DNA from: Erythrobacter sp.
GTDB lineage: Bacteria > Pseudomonadota > Alphaproteobacteria > Sphingomonadales > Sphingomonadaceae
Direction: 5' to 3'
NCBI RefSeq assembly: GCF_035194505.1
Contig: NZ_CP136573.1
Coordinates: 1,054,001-1,118,000, forward strand
DNA: 64,000 nt
Made by a program: the position numbers and the translations under genes
Notes under the pieces: generated by a model
Seen by the model: only the letters and a program-made list of their open reading frames with translations
Databases searched by the model: none
What the model was told of the DNA's origin: nothing
Shown: piece by piece, positions 54,530-63,718 of the stretch
How the letters are laid out: each line of letters begins with the position of its first letter
Numbering within the stretch: the first letter of the stretch is position 1

Positions 54530-55429
54530 CTAGTTCCCGATAATCAGCGGGCTGTTCAACTGCCGCACCGAGTTGCCAGCCCCGTCGCGCACGCCGCGCT
54601 GATCGAGCACGGCGGCGGTTTCGATCACTTCGAGGGCTTCCATCACCTTCCGGTAGCGCTCGGCATCCTTGATCCACGCGTCCGCCTTGGCCGCGCCGGG
54701 CATGCCCTTCACTTCGTCGATGGCGTTCTGGTAGCGCCCCTGCTCCAGCGCCCAGCGTGCGCGCTCCAGCCGCCGTTCGGGTTGCGGCGAGGGAGTGTCT
54801 TCGCGGCGGAACACGAACAGCTCCGACATCTCGCGCTTGAACGCGGCCCATGAGGGCCCCTCGTCGGTCGTCTGCAAGGTCGGCCCCAGCCCTTCAAGCC
54901 GCGCCACCAGACTATCGATCCGCACCGGACTGCGCGCAAATTCGATGATCGTTCCCACCGCATTGGGCCAGCCGTCGCCAAAGCGCAGGCGCAGCTGATC
55001 GGCGAGGAAGCCGAGTTCGGCCCCGCGTTCGACCGCGCGGCGGGTGGCGAAGGCGATCAGCAGGCTCTCCGCGCGCGCGGCATTGCCGGCGGCGGCCTGG
55101 GCCTGGAGATCGAGCCGTGCAAGGCGCTGTTCGGCCGCGGCAAGGCGCTGGTCAAGCCCGCCCTGCTGCTCGGCCACGCGGCTGACCGCCTTGACCGCCT
55201 GCGCGGCATTATCGGCGGACTGGCTCGGCGAGGGCGAAATCGCGGCGCCGGGCGGCGGCACTTGCGGAGCGGTATCGACGGCAAGGCTGGCGGGCTCGCC
55301 ACCGGACTTCAGGCTATACCAAACGCCCCAGCCCACCAGCCCCCCGCCCGCCACAAAGGCGGCGATGAGGGCCAGCAGCAAGCCTCTTTTGGAGGATGAT
55401 TGGCGCGGGGCTGCCTCGTTCGATTCCAT
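54530..55429 (-). CDS. Mitofilin/HemX-like inner-membrane protein
   Basis: 299 residues. Polar cytoplasmic N-terminus, one transmembrane segment (LLLALIAAFVAGGGLVGWGVWYSL), a Ser/Pro/Ala linker, a coiled coil (VSRVAEQQGGLDQRLAAAEQRLARL), and a helical periplasmic part ending RWALEQGRYQNAIDEVKGMPGA...WIKDAERYRKVMEALEVIE, the pattern of alphaproteobacterial mitofilin (MICOS Mic60-like) proteins that often follow hemCD. Its place after hemD fits. Function in envelope organisation is inferred. Confidence 0.85.
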   Translation of the reverse strand: MESNEAAPRQSSSKRGLLLALIAAFVAGGGLVGWGVWYSLKSGGEPASLAVDTAPQVPPPGAAISPSPSQSADNAAQAVKAVSRVAEQQGGLDQRLAAAEQRLARLDLQAQAAAGNAARAESLLIAFATRRAVERGAELGFLADQLRLRFGDGWPNAVGTIIEFARSPVRIDSLVARLEGLGPTLQTTDEGPSWAAFKREMSELFVFRREDTPSPQPERRLERARWALEQGRYQNAIDEVKGMPGAAKADAWIKDAERYRKVMEALEVIETAAVLDQRGVRDGAGNSVRQLNSPLIIGN

Positions 55430-55478
55430 CGCGATCCGTTATGCGACCCTAGTTATGTTCGTCCCGGCAGCGCGGCGC

Positions 55479-56195
55479 TTATGGCCTGTCCGCCGGATGC
55501 GGGGAAATGGAAGGAAGGTTGTGGCACACATCCTGCGCCATTGCCAACAGGGCAGCCTCATCGGGGCGCGGGGCGGTGTGGACAGCGCGCCAGCCTTCGC
55601 CAGCGGCAGCGGCGATGCGCGGACCGAGTGCGGCAAGGCTGATGGCAGCGCGCTCCAGCCCGAGCCGGTCGCATTCGGCAGCGAAATGGGCAGCGGTGGC
55701 CGCCGAATGGAGCAGCACCAGCGCCTCGCCCGAGGCCAGCAGCGCCGCCGCCGGATCGAGCGGCAGGGTGACACTGCGATAGGCGATGACCTGGTCGAAA
55801 CTGACGCCGGCGGGCGGGGTCAGCGGCACGTGCTCCTCGCCCGCGATGCGCAAGAGGTGGCACGGCGCGGCAATCGCATCGAGCACGCCTTGCAGGCCCC
55901 CGCTTCCCGTCATCGCCACCGCAAAGCCCGCCGCGCGCGCCGCCGCCGCGGTCGCCTCGCCCACCGCATAGACGGGCTTGTCCCTGAGCCGCGCGAGGTG
56001 TGCGCCGCCGTGCAGGATCGCATTGGCGCTGCCGATCAATAGGCCGTCATAGGCCGCAGGATCGGGCGAGGCCCACGCCACCGCGCGGATCTCCGAGAGA
56101 GCGCATGGCGTGATCGCAAGCCCGGCAGCGCGGGCCTTCTCCAGCGTCGCGGCAAGCCCCGGTTCGGGCCTCAGCGCGAGGAGGTGCAGGCTCAT
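55479..56195 (-). CDS. hemD: Uroporphyrinogen-III synthase
   Basis: 238 residues from MSLHLLALRPEPGLAATLE, coupled to hemC by ATGA overlap. HemD closes hydroxymethylbilane with ring D inversion. This fold is poorly conserved in sequence: LRPEPG near the start, GSANAILHGGAHLARLRDKPVYAVGEATAAAARAAGF, and LLHSAATAAHFAAE (usually FTSPS.V..F) support the assignment together with gene order. Confidence 0.9.
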   Translation of the reverse strand: MSLHLLALRPEPGLAATLEKARAAGLAITPCALSEIRAVAWASPDPAAYDGLLIGSANAILHGGAHLARLRDKPVYAVGEATAAAARAAGFAVAMTGSGGLQGVLDAIAAPCHLLRIAGEEHVPLTPPAGVSFDQVIAYRSVTLPLDPAAALLASGEALVLLHSAATAAHFAAECDRLGLERAAISLAALGPRIAAAAGEGWRAVHTAPRPDEAALLAMAQDVCHNLPSISPHPADRP

Positions 56196-57130
56196 GCCCC
56201 GTTGAAATGCTGCGCGATGGCGGGGGTGGCGCGCTCCAGCAGATCGGCTGCCAGCGCCTTCACCGCCGCGTGATCGCCCGGGGCAAAGCTGGCCGTGCCC
56301 TCGATCCGCTCGGCGCCATCGGGGCTGAACAGCGCCGCGCGCATGGCGAGCGTGCCGCCGCCAAGCTCGCACAGCACCGCGACCGGCGAATGGCAGGTGC
56401 CGCCCAGCGCCGCAAGCAGCGCGCGTTCGGACTCCAGCTCGGCGCGGGTCGGCGCGTGATCGATCGCAGAAAGGAGCGCGCTCGTCTGCGCATCATCGGC
56501 GCGGCATTCGATCGCGATCACGCCTTGCGCAGCGGCCGGAATCCATTCGTCCGAACCCAGCGGGCTTGCCACTTCGGCCTGCCCCAGCCGCTCAAGGCCC
56601 GCCGCGGCAAGGAAGGTCACATCCGCCTCGCCCTCGGCCAGCTTCTTCAGCCGCGTGGCGACATTGCCGCGGAAAGTGACGACCTTGCAATCGGGCCGCA
56701 GGTTCAGAAGCTGCGCTGCCCGCCGGGGGGCGCTGGTGCCGACAACCGCGCCTTGAGGGATCGCCGCAATGCTCGCCGCGCCCACCAGACTATCGCGCCG
56801 GTCCGCGCGCGGCAGGAAGGCCGGGAAATGGAATTCGCGCGGACGGATGGTCTCGACATCCTTGGCCGAATGGACCGCGATGTCGATCCGCCCCTCGCCC
56901 AGCCACTGGTCGAGCTCCTTGGTCCACAGCGCCTTGCCGCCGATTTCGGACAAGGGGCGATCGAGCACCTTGTCGCCGCTGGCGAGGACGGGGACGAGTT
57001 CGACCTCGTCCTCGGCCCAACCATGCGCCGCACACAGTCTTGCGCGGGTTTCAACCGCCTGCGCCATGGCCAGCGGGGAATTGCGGGTGCCGAGGCGCAG
57101 GCGCGGCGGCGTTGTCGTTGCTTCAGTCAT
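56192..57130 (-). CDS. hemC: Hydroxymethylbilane synthase (porphobilinogen deaminase)
   Basis: 312 residues. RLGTRNSPLAMAQAVETRARL, HSAKDVETIRP, GTSAPRRAAQLL and the dipyrromethane-cofactor Cys in ALGGTCHSPVA are diagnostic. Builds the linear tetrapyrrole for heme and chlorin synthesis. First gene of a hemC-hemD-mitofilin-like unit, diverging from tsaD by 43 nt. Confidence 0.97.
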   Translation of the reverse strand: MTEATTTPPRLRLGTRNSPLAMAQAVETRARLCAAHGWAEDEVELVPVLASGDKVLDRPLSEIGGKALWTKELDQWLGEGRIDIAVHSAKDVETIRPREFHFPAFLPRADRRDSLVGAASIAAIPQGAVVGTSAPRRAAQLLNLRPDCKVVTFRGNVATRLKKLAEGEADVTFLAAAGLERLGQAEVASPLGSDEWIPAAAQGVIAIECRADDAQTSALLSAIDHAPTRAELESERALLAALGGTCHSPVAVLCELGGGTLAMRAALFSPDGAERIEGTASFAPGDHAAVKALAADLLERATPAIAQHFNGA

Positions 57131-57173
57131 GCTGTGCTTGCTCTACCGCCCATAGCGACTAGATGGAAGCGCG

Positions 57174-58247
57174 ATGGGATGGCCAACGCACACATCTGAC
57201 GCGCCGCTGGTTCTCGGTATCGAATCAAGCTGCGATGAAACCGCGGTCGCGCTGGTGCGCGGCGACGGGACGATCGTGGCGCAGGCCATCGCCAGCCAGG
57301 AGGCCGAACACGCGCCCTATGGCGGCGTGGTGCCCGAAATCGCCGCCCGCGCCCATGCCGAAAGGCTCGCCCCGATGCTCGAAAAGGTGATGGGCGATGC
57401 GGGAATGGGCCTTGATGATGTCGACGCGATTGCCGCCACCGCCGGCCCCGGGCTGATCGGGGGCGTGATGGTCGGCCTCGTCAGCGCCAAGGCGCTGGCG
57501 ATGGCGGCGGATAAGCCGCTGCTGGCGGTCAACCACCTCGAAGGCCATGCCCTCTCGCCGCGCCTTGCCGATCAGGAACTCGCCTTCCCCTACCTCCTGC
57601 TGCTCGTTTCGGGCGGGCATTGCCAGATCCTCGCGGTCGAGGGCGTGGGGCAATATCGCCGCCTTGCCACCACCATCGACGATGCGCTGGGCGAGGCTTT
57701 CGACAAGACCGCCAAGCTGCTCGGCCTCGGCTACCCCGGCGGGCCTGCGGTGGAGCGCCTCGCGCTGGAGGGTAATCCCAGGGCCGTGCCCCTGCCCCGT
57801 CCGCTCAAGGGTTCGGCGGAACCGCATTTCTCCTTCGCGGGCCTCAAAAGCGCGGTGCTGCGCGCGGTGGAAAGCGGTGCGCACACGCCGCAAGATATCG
57901 CCGCGAGCTTCCAGCAGGCCGCCGTGGAGTGCCTGATCGACCGGCTCGAACGCGCGCTCGACACCGCTGGCCCCTTCCCCGCGCTGGTCGTGGCTGGTGG
58001 GGTTGCCGCCAACAAGACCGTGCGCGCCGCGCTTGAAACTCTCGCCGCAAAACACGCGATGCGCTTCACCGCCCCGCCGCTCGCCCTGTGCACCGATAAT
58101 GCCGCAATGATCGCCTGGGCGGGGTGCGAGCGGCTGGCGGCGGAAGGCGCGGATTTCACCGGCGATCCGCTCGACTTCATGGCCCGCCCGCGCTGGCCGC
58201 TCGATCCTGAGGCCGAGGCCGTGCGCGGGGCAGGATATAAGGCATGA
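57174..58247 (+). CDS. tsaD: tRNA N6-adenosine threonylcarbamoyltransferase
   Basis: 357 residues from [27 protein letters not shown]. Kae1/YgjD family: metal-binding [24 protein letters not shown] and [10 protein letters not shown]. Forms the t6A37 modification with TsaB/C/E. Overlaps gpsA by 4 bp. Confidence 0.97.
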   Translation: MGWPTHTSDAPLVLGIESSCDETAVALVRGDGTIVAQAIASQEAEHAPYGGVVPEIAARAHAERLAPMLEKVMGDAGMGLDDVDAIAATAGPGLIGGVMVGLVSAKALAMAADKPLLAVNHLEGHALSPRLADQELAFPYLLLLVSGGHCQILAVEGVGQYRRLATTIDDALGEAFDKTAKLLGLGYPGGPAVERLALEGNPRAVPLPRPLKGSAEPHFSFAGLKSAVLRAVESGAHTPQDIAASFQQAAVECLIDRLERALDTAGPFPALVVAGGVAANKTVRAALETLAAKHAMRFTAPPLALCTDNAAMIAWAGCERLAAEGADFTGDPLDFMARPRWPLDPEAEAVRGAGYKA

Positions 58248-59245
58248 CCCAGCTCCCAACCATCGGCGTCATTGGCGCAGGCGCATGGGGCACGGCGCTC
58301 GCGCAGATGCTGGCGAGTGACGGGCGCGATGTGGTGCTGTGGGCTTACGAGGCCGACGTGGCCGCCGCGATCAATGCCGATCACCGCAATCCGCTCTATC
58401 TCCCCTCGGCCACCCTCGCCCCGACGATCCGCGCCACCACAGACCTTGCCGATCTGGCGGGACTGGGCATCGTGCTGGTGGTCACGCCTGCCCAGGTGCT
58501 GGGCAAGGTGCTGGCGGGCCTCACCGTGCCGCCGCGCGATCTGGTGCTGTGCTCCAAGGGGATCGAGGCCGGCACCGGGCGCATGATGTTCGATGTCGCC
58601 GCCGATGCCGCGCCGGGCAGCGAAATCGCGGTCCTCTCCGGGCCTACGTTTGCGCATGAAGTCGCCGCCGGCCTGCCGACCGCCGTGACCCTCGCCTGCC
58701 ATGGCGGCGCAGCACAGTGGGAGCGGCTCGCCCCCGCCCTCGCCCGACCCGCCTTCCGGCCCTATTATTCGGACGATGTGATCGGCGCGGAAATCGGCGG
58801 GGCGGTGAAGAACGTCCTCGCGATTGCCTGCGGGGTGGTGGACGGGCTCGGGCTTGGCCAGAATGCGCGCGCGGCGCTGATCACCCGCGGCTTTGCCGAA
58901 ATGGCGCGCTTCGGCGCGGCCTATGGCGCATCCTTCGATACGATCGCAGGCCTGTGCGGGCTGGGCGATCTGGTGCTGACCTGCTCCTCCACCTCCAGCC
59001 GCAACTTCGCCCTCGGCAAGGCGCTGGGCGAAGGGATGAGCGCGAGCCAAGCGCTGGCCGACAAACGCACCGTGGCCGAAGGCGCGCATACCGCGCCGGT
59101 GCTGGCGGGCCTTGCACGCGAGAAAGGCATCGACATGCCAATCACCATGGCGGTGGCCGATCTGCTTGCCGGAACGCCCGCCCGCGAGGTGGTGCAGGCG
59201 CTGCTGGCCCGTCCCCTGAAGGCCGAACAGGACGGTTCGCGGTGA
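58244..59245 (+). CDS. gpsA: Glycerol-3-phosphate dehydrogenase (NAD(P)+)
   Basis: 333 residues. N-terminal nucleotide fold [18 protein letters not shown], catalytic Lys region [36 protein letters not shown], and [18 protein letters not shown]. Supplies sn-glycerol 3-phosphate for phospholipids. Cotranscribed with tsaD and the flippase. Confidence 0.97.
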   Translation: MTQLPTIGVIGAGAWGTALAQMLASDGRDVVLWAYEADVAAAINADHRNPLYLPSATLAPTIRATTDLADLAGLGIVLVVTPAQVLGKVLAGLTVPPRDLVLCSKGIEAGTGRMMFDVAADAAPGSEIAVLSGPTFAHEVAAGLPTAVTLACHGGAAQWERLAPALARPAFRPYYSDDVIGAEIGGAVKNVLAIACGVVDGLGLGQNARAALITRGFAEMARFGAAYGASFDTIAGLCGLGDLVLTCSSTSSRNFALGKALGEGMSASQALADKRTVAEGAHTAPVLAGLAREKGIDMPITMAVADLLAGTPAREVVQALLARPLKAEQDGSR

Positions 59246-60765
59246 GCACAGAGAGCGAGACCAACGACGATCTCGCCACGCTGGCCAAGGGCGGGCGCAC
59301 CAACACGATCGGCTTCGTGGTGCGCCTGATCGCGCGCATCCCCTTCCTTGTCTTCGCCACCCGCCTCTACGGGGCCGAGGCGCTGGGGCGGTTCGCCTCG
59401 GCGCTGGTGCTGATCGAGATTGTCGCACTGATCTGCTCGCTGGGCGAAAAGCGCGGGCTGGCGCAGCGGCTTTCGGAGGGTGCGGGCGATGATCGTTCGG
59501 CCGAGACCAACCTCGTCTATGACGGGATGCTGCTGGCGCTGATCTATTCTGCCATAGCTGCGGGCGCGCTGCTGGTTTTCCCCGAGCCGATGTTCCCCAA
59601 CGGGATGAACTCCTCGTGGGATATCTGGCTGGTCGCCACCATCCCGGCCTTTGCCGTCACCGAGATCCTGCTCGCCGCGCAAGCCTATCGCTTCGATATC
59701 GCCACCACTGTCCGCACACGCGCGGTGGTCGAGCCGTGGACGATCTCGATTGCGGCAGGCGTGTTCTTCTATGTGCCGGGCCTGCGCGATGCGGGGCTGG
59801 CGCTGGCCTTCATTGTCTCGATCTATGCCGGACTGCTGACAGTCTTGTGGCCGTTCCTGCGCACCTATGGCCTGCCCAAGGACTGGGTACCCTCGGCGCG
59901 CGCGATGCTGGCGATGTCCTCGCGGGCTTTCCCGATCGTGGGCGCCGACGCGATCGAGCGCGGGACGCGGCTGCTCGATATCTTCATCCTCGGCATCTTC
60001 GCGCCGCCGCAAGCGGTGGGCATCTATTACGCCGCGCAACAGATCGCCTCGCTACCGCAGAAACTGAAGACGAGCTTCGAGCCGATCCTCTCCCCGGTGA
60101 TCACCAAGAACCTGCGGATCGGCAATATGGAAGCCATCGCGGCGCAGGTACGGCAGGTGGGCTTCTGGATCATCGCGGTGCAATTGGGGATCGCGCTGGT
60201 GCTGGGCTTGCCGGGCGAGGCGGTGATGGGCCTGTGGGGACCGGACTATGTTGCAGGCACCGCCGCGCTCGCCTTCCTGCTGGCGGCCGAAGTGGTCGCT
60301 TCGCTGGCGGTCGTCTCGGAAGGGGTGCTGGTCTACATCGCGAGGAAGCGCAATCTCGCGATCTCGGTCGGGATCATTGCGCTGCAGGCCGGGCTGACGG
60401 TGGGGCTGATCCTTGCCGCGCGCAATGCTGGCCTCGGCGCGGGCTACGAGGCGGCAGGGGCAGCGGGCGCGCTGATGCTGGCGCTTGCTGCATCGAGCCT
60501 GGTGAAGGCGCTGCTGCTCGGGCGCTTGCTGGGCGCGCCCGTCACCACCTGGCGCTGGGCGCTGGTCTATGCGGCAGCGGCGGCGGTGGTGGTGGGCCAT
60601 GCCTTCACCTACCTGCCCGAATGGATCGAGCTCGTCTTCGGCATCCCCGCCGTGCTCGGCACCTATGCAGCGGTGATCTGGCGGCGCGGCTTTGGCGAGG
60701 AGGACAAGGTGCTGTTCCGCAAGAATGTCGCCCCCGCTGCCGAGGACGCTTCGCCCGATACCTGA
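59242..60765 (+). CDS. Polysaccharide flippase (Wzx/MATE-like) family protein
   Basis: 507 residues from GTG 59242, overlapping the gpsA stop. About 12-14 transmembrane helices; RTNTIGFVVRLIARIPFLVFATRLYGAEALGRFASALVLIE at the N-terminus is the polysaccharide-transporter (PST) pattern, and ILGIFAPPQAVGIYYAAQQIASLPQ sits in the middle. Probably flips a lipid-linked saccharide or lipid. No glycosyltransferase neighbours, so the cargo is unknown. Confidence 0.87.
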   Translation: MSTESETNDDLATLAKGGRTNTIGFVVRLIARIPFLVFATRLYGAEALGRFASALVLIEIVALICSLGEKRGLAQRLSEGAGDDRSAETNLVYDGMLLALIYSAIAAGALLVFPEPMFPNGMNSSWDIWLVATIPAFAVTEILLAAQAYRFDIATTVRTRAVVEPWTISIAAGVFFYVPGLRDAGLALAFIVSIYAGLLTVLWPFLRTYGLPKDWVPSARAMLAMSSRAFPIVGADAIERGTRLLDIFILGIFAPPQAVGIYYAAQQIASLPQKLKTSFEPILSPVITKNLRIGNMEAIAAQVRQVGFWIIAVQLGIALVLGLPGEAVMGLWGPDYVAGTAALAFLLAAEVVASLAVVSEGVLVYIARKRNLAISVGIIALQAGLTVGLILAARNAGLGAGYEAAGAAGALMLALAASSLVKALLLGRLLGAPVTTWRWALVYAAAAAVVVGHAFTYLPEWIELVFGIPAVLGTYAAVIWRRGFGEEDKVLFRKNVAPAAEDASPDT

Positions 60766-60825
60766 AACGATCCTCGGCCCGCCACCGGACGGGCCGCGAG
60801 CGCACGCGCGCGAGCCGCAGGCGCT

Positions 60826-60878
60826 CAATCCCGCAGGGATTGAAACAGCGCCGAGGAAGGGGCCGCGGAGGCGGCCCC
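60826..60878 (+). terminator. Two hairpins downstream of the flippase gene
   Basis: CAATCCC-GCA-GGGATTG (60826-60842) and GGGGCCGC-GGAG-GCGGCCCC (60859-60878). Neither is followed by a T-run; they probably mark the transcript end of tsaD-gpsA-flippase. Confidence 0.45.
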
Positions 60879-60964
60879 GCAAACAGGACACCTGACACGT
60901 TCAGTCGCTATTCACGGCCCCGAATCGATTTTTCGCGCTCACCAATGGTGCGGGGAGAATTGTG

Positions 60965-62653
60965 ATGCGTGGAACTCGTCTGATCGCTGCGGCAGCGCTG
61001 TGTGCCGTGATCGCGGGATGTGCCAAGGAAGCGCCCAAGGTGGCCGAGGCCCCTCCGCCCCCTCCGCCGCTCGCTCCGCCTCCCCCTCCCCCGCCTGCGC
61101 CGCCTCCACCCCCGCCGGCGTTGCGGATGCCGGCCCCGCAATCCGTCGTCGTCACCGGATCGCGGGTGCGCACCGGCGCTGTCGCCGCCGAGGCCAGCGC
61201 CGCCCGCTACTACGCCCCGCCCGTCATGGTCGCCACCGATCTCGGCCGCGAGAAATATGACGGCAAGGAGGTCTCGCCCGTCAAGCTGACCAGCGCCGAA
61301 CCGGTCTCCACCTTCGCGGTCGATGTCGATACCGGCGCCTATGCCAACACCCGCCGCTTCCTGACGCAAGGCATGGTGCCCCCGCAGGACGCGGTGCGGA
61401 CCGAGGAGATGATCAACTATTTTCGCTATGATTACGCGCGGCCCAAGGACCGCAGCCAGCCATTCACCGTGACCACCGATGTCGCCAAATCGCCTTGGAA
61501 CGCGGGCACCTATCTGATGCGCATCGGCCTGCGCGGCTATGACATCGAGACCGCCGAGCGCCCGCCTGCCAACCTCGTTTTCCTGCTCGATGTCTCGGGC
61601 TCGATGAACGCTGCCGACAAGCTTCCGCTGGTCAAGACCGCGCTGGCAGGCCTAGCGGGCGAACTCAGCCCCAACGACAAGGTCTCGATCGTGGTCTATG
61701 CGGGCGCGGCGGGCATGGTGCTCCAACCCACCAATGACACCGCGAAAATCCGCCGCGCATTGGAGAGCCTCGAAGCCGGCGGCTCCACCGCAGGCGGGGC
61801 AGGCATCGAACTCGCCTATCGCATCGCCGAGGACAATTTCATCAAGGGCGGGGTCAACCGCGTGATCCTTGCCACCGACGGCGATTTCAATGTCGGCATT
61901 TCCGACACCAAGGCGCTGATCGAACTGATCGAGAAGAAGCGCGATTCTGGCATCACGCTGACCACGCTTGGCTTTGGCCAGGGCAATTACAACGAGGCCC
62001 TGATGGAGCAGGTCGCCAACAAGGGGAACGGCAACTACGCCTATATCGATAGCGCGCTGGAGGCGAAGAAGGTGCTGGGCGAGGAAATGCAGTCGACCCT
62101 CTTCACCATCGCCAAGGATGTGAAGATCCAGGTCGAATTCAACCCCGCCGTGATCGCGCAATACCGCCTCGTGGGCTACGAGAACCGCGCGCTGCGCGAG
62201 GAGGATTTCGACAATGACCGGGTCGATGCGGGCGATATCGGCGCAGGCCATCAGGTGACCGCGATCTACGAAGTCGTGCCCGTCGGCGGCAAGGGCTGGA
62301 TCGCGCCCAGAAGATATGAGGGCCGCTACGAGGACAAGCCCGATGCAGCCGCCGCCGCGAGGCTGGCCGAGGCCGCCAACGTCAAGCTGCGCTACAAGCT
62401 GCCGGACGGTGATACCTCGAAGCTGATCGAGCAGGCCGTGCCGTCTGCCGCGCTCAAATCCGCCACCCTGCCGCAGGGCGATTTCGCCTTCGCCGCAGCC
62501 GTCGCCGCCTTCGGGCAGGTGCTGCGCGGGGACGAGATGATGATGGGCTTCGGCTTTGACGATATCGGCACACTCGCCGGCACGCAGGAAAACTTCTGGC
62601 GGCAGGAATTCCTGCGCCTGAATGCGCTGGCAGGCAGCATGAAGGGCGGCTGA
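60965..62653 (+). CDS. von Willebrand factor A lipoprotein (YfbK-like)
   Basis: 562 residues from ATG 60965. Lipoprotein signal with lipobox IAGC (Cys19), a proline-rich tract (about residues 30-53), then VVVTGSRV. The YfbK-type N-terminal domain (STFAVDVDTGAYANTRRFL, VRTEEMINYFRYDY) is followed by a vWA domain with an intact MIDAS motif (LLDVSGSMN ... ATDGDFNVG) and a C-terminal DUF3520-like domain (TAIYEVVPVGGKG, NFWRQEFLRLNALAG). Probably a periplasmic surface-linked adhesion or scaffold protein. Confidence 0.92.
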   Translation: MRGTRLIAAAALCAVIAGCAKEAPKVAEAPPPPPPLAPPPPPPPAPPPPPPALRMPAPQSVVVTGSRVRTGAVAAEASAARYYAPPVMVATDLGREKYDGKEVSPVKLTSAEPVSTFAVDVDTGAYANTRRFLTQGMVPPQDAVRTEEMINYFRYDYARPKDRSQPFTVTTDVAKSPWNAGTYLMRIGLRGYDIETAERPPANLVFLLDVSGSMNAADKLPLVKTALAGLAGELSPNDKVSIVVYAGAAGMVLQPTNDTAKIRRALESLEAGGSTAGGAGIELAYRIAEDNFIKGGVNRVILATDGDFNVGISDTKALIELIEKKRDSGITLTTLGFGQGNYNEALMEQVANKGNGNYAYIDSALEAKKVLGEEMQSTLFTIAKDVKIQVEFNPAVIAQYRLVGYENRALREEDFDNDRVDAGDIGAGHQVTAIYEVVPVGGKGWIAPRRYEGRYEDKPDAAAAARLAEAANVKLRYKLPDGDTSKLIEQAVPSAALKSATLPQGDFAFAAAVAAFGQVLRGDEMMMGFGFDDIGTLAGTQENFWRQEFLRLNALAGSMKGG

Positions 62654-62722
62654 GGGGCTTTGCGCTGGGGCGCGCGGGCCTGCTAAGGGACGCGCGACTC
62701 ATTGGCTCCGGAGATGCCCCAA

Positions 62723-63214
62723 GTGATCACCACCGATCTCAATTCGCTGCTGCCCTTCATCCTTGCCGGCCTTGTGGTGCTGGCGCTGGCCGGGTGGCTG
62801 TTTGCGCGGGCCAATCGCAAGACGACGGTGATCGGCGATGAGCTGCGCGCCAAGGATGTGCTGGACGAAGGGGCCGAACGCGCGCGCCGCAATCAGGCGC
62901 TGATCGATGCGGCTCCGGCTGCGGAGAAGCCCGAACCGGCCCCCGCGCCCGCTCCTGCGCCTGCCCCCGCCGCCGCAGACGATCTGTCGCGCATCAAGGG
63001 CCTCGGCCCCAAGCTGGCGGTGCTGCTCGGCGAACTCGGCGTCACCACCTTTGCCCAGATCGCCGCGTGGAGCGACGAGGACGTGACCCACATCGACGCG
63101 CAGCTCGGCCGTTTCGCCGGGCGGATCACCCGCGATCAATGGGTTGAACAGGCCAAATTGCTGAGCGCTGGTGACGAAGCCGGCTTCACCGAGAAATTCG
63201 GCCGAAACGGATAA
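62723..63214 (+). CDS. Membrane-anchored helix-hairpin-helix protein
   Basis: 163 residues from GTG 62723, chosen because GGAG ends 9 nt before it; ATG 62714 and TTG 62702 are in frame. One transmembrane helix (LPFILAGLVVLALAGWLFA), a charged helix, an Ala-Pro repeat linker (PAPAPAPAPAPA) and a C-terminal helix-hairpin-helix (LSRIKGLGPKLAVLLGELGVTTFAQIAAW), like those found at the C-terminus of some NADH-quinone oxidoreductase and ribosomal L21-fusion proteins. Function unknown. Confidence 0.83.
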   Translation: MITTDLNSLLPFILAGLVVLALAGWLFARANRKTTVIGDELRAKDVLDEGAERARRNQALIDAAPAAEKPEPAPAPAPAPAPAAADDLSRIKGLGPKLAVLLGELGVTTFAQIAAWSDEDVTHIDAQLGRFAGRITRDQWVEQAKLLSAGDEAGFTEKFGRNG

Positions 63215-63284
63215 TATCGGGCAAGGTTTACGTCCAACCCGTGTTACACCTTCATCTGGGATTCGTTAACGCGGGAGAATACCG

Positions 63285-63641
63285 ATGGCATTGCGAATCT
63301 TGGTGGCCGAGGACGAATTCGTCACGGCTTTCGATTTGTGCGACACATTCGAAGAAGCAGGCTACGAAGTGGAAGGTCCGCACGCCGGGATTTCCTCGGC
63401 GATGCTGGCCTGCCAGAAGGCGAAACCCGATCTCGTGATCCTCGATACCGAGCTGTGCGACGGGACCACCTTCGAACTCGCACAGAAGCTGATCGATGAT
63501 CATGTGCCGGTGATCCTGCACTCCGAACGGGCGGACCGCGATGCGCTCGCCGAACGCTTTCCGCAGGCCATAGCGCTGGCCAAGCCCTGCCCGCCCGCCG
63601 ATCTGTTGTGCGCGGTAAGCAAGGTGCTGGCCGACGCGTGA
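63285..63641 (+). CDS. Single-domain response regulator
   Basis: 118 residues. Receiver fold with acidic AEDE, phospho-acceptor Asp in LVILDTELCDG, Ser/Thr position in ILHSERADR and Lys in ALAKPCPPADLL. No output domain, so it acts as a phosphotransfer shuttle or sink. No kinase adjacent. The upstream 70 nt are AT-richer and may hold its promoter. Confidence 0.91.
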   Translation: MALRILVAEDEFVTAFDLCDTFEEAGYEVEGPHAGISSAMLACQKAKPDLVILDTELCDGTTFELAQKLIDDHVPVILHSERADRDALAERFPQAIALAKPCPPADLLCAVSKVLADA

Positions 63642-63718
63642 GAATGGGGGCAGGAGATGAAGGCCATCCCTTCCCCCTGCCCCTTGCCCGCCCGCATGAA
63701 CCCTGCGATGGCTAGGCC

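Noticed and set aside
54243..54851. 202-codon frame containing repeated SLLEAFLSP(I/T)A units
   Set aside because: The apparent protein repeat is the translation of the tandem DNA repeats at 54460-54516; the real genes are in other frames.
60826..60850. CRISPR-like repeat ending ATTGAAAC
   Set aside because: Only one copy is present, with no spacer array and no cas genes nearby.
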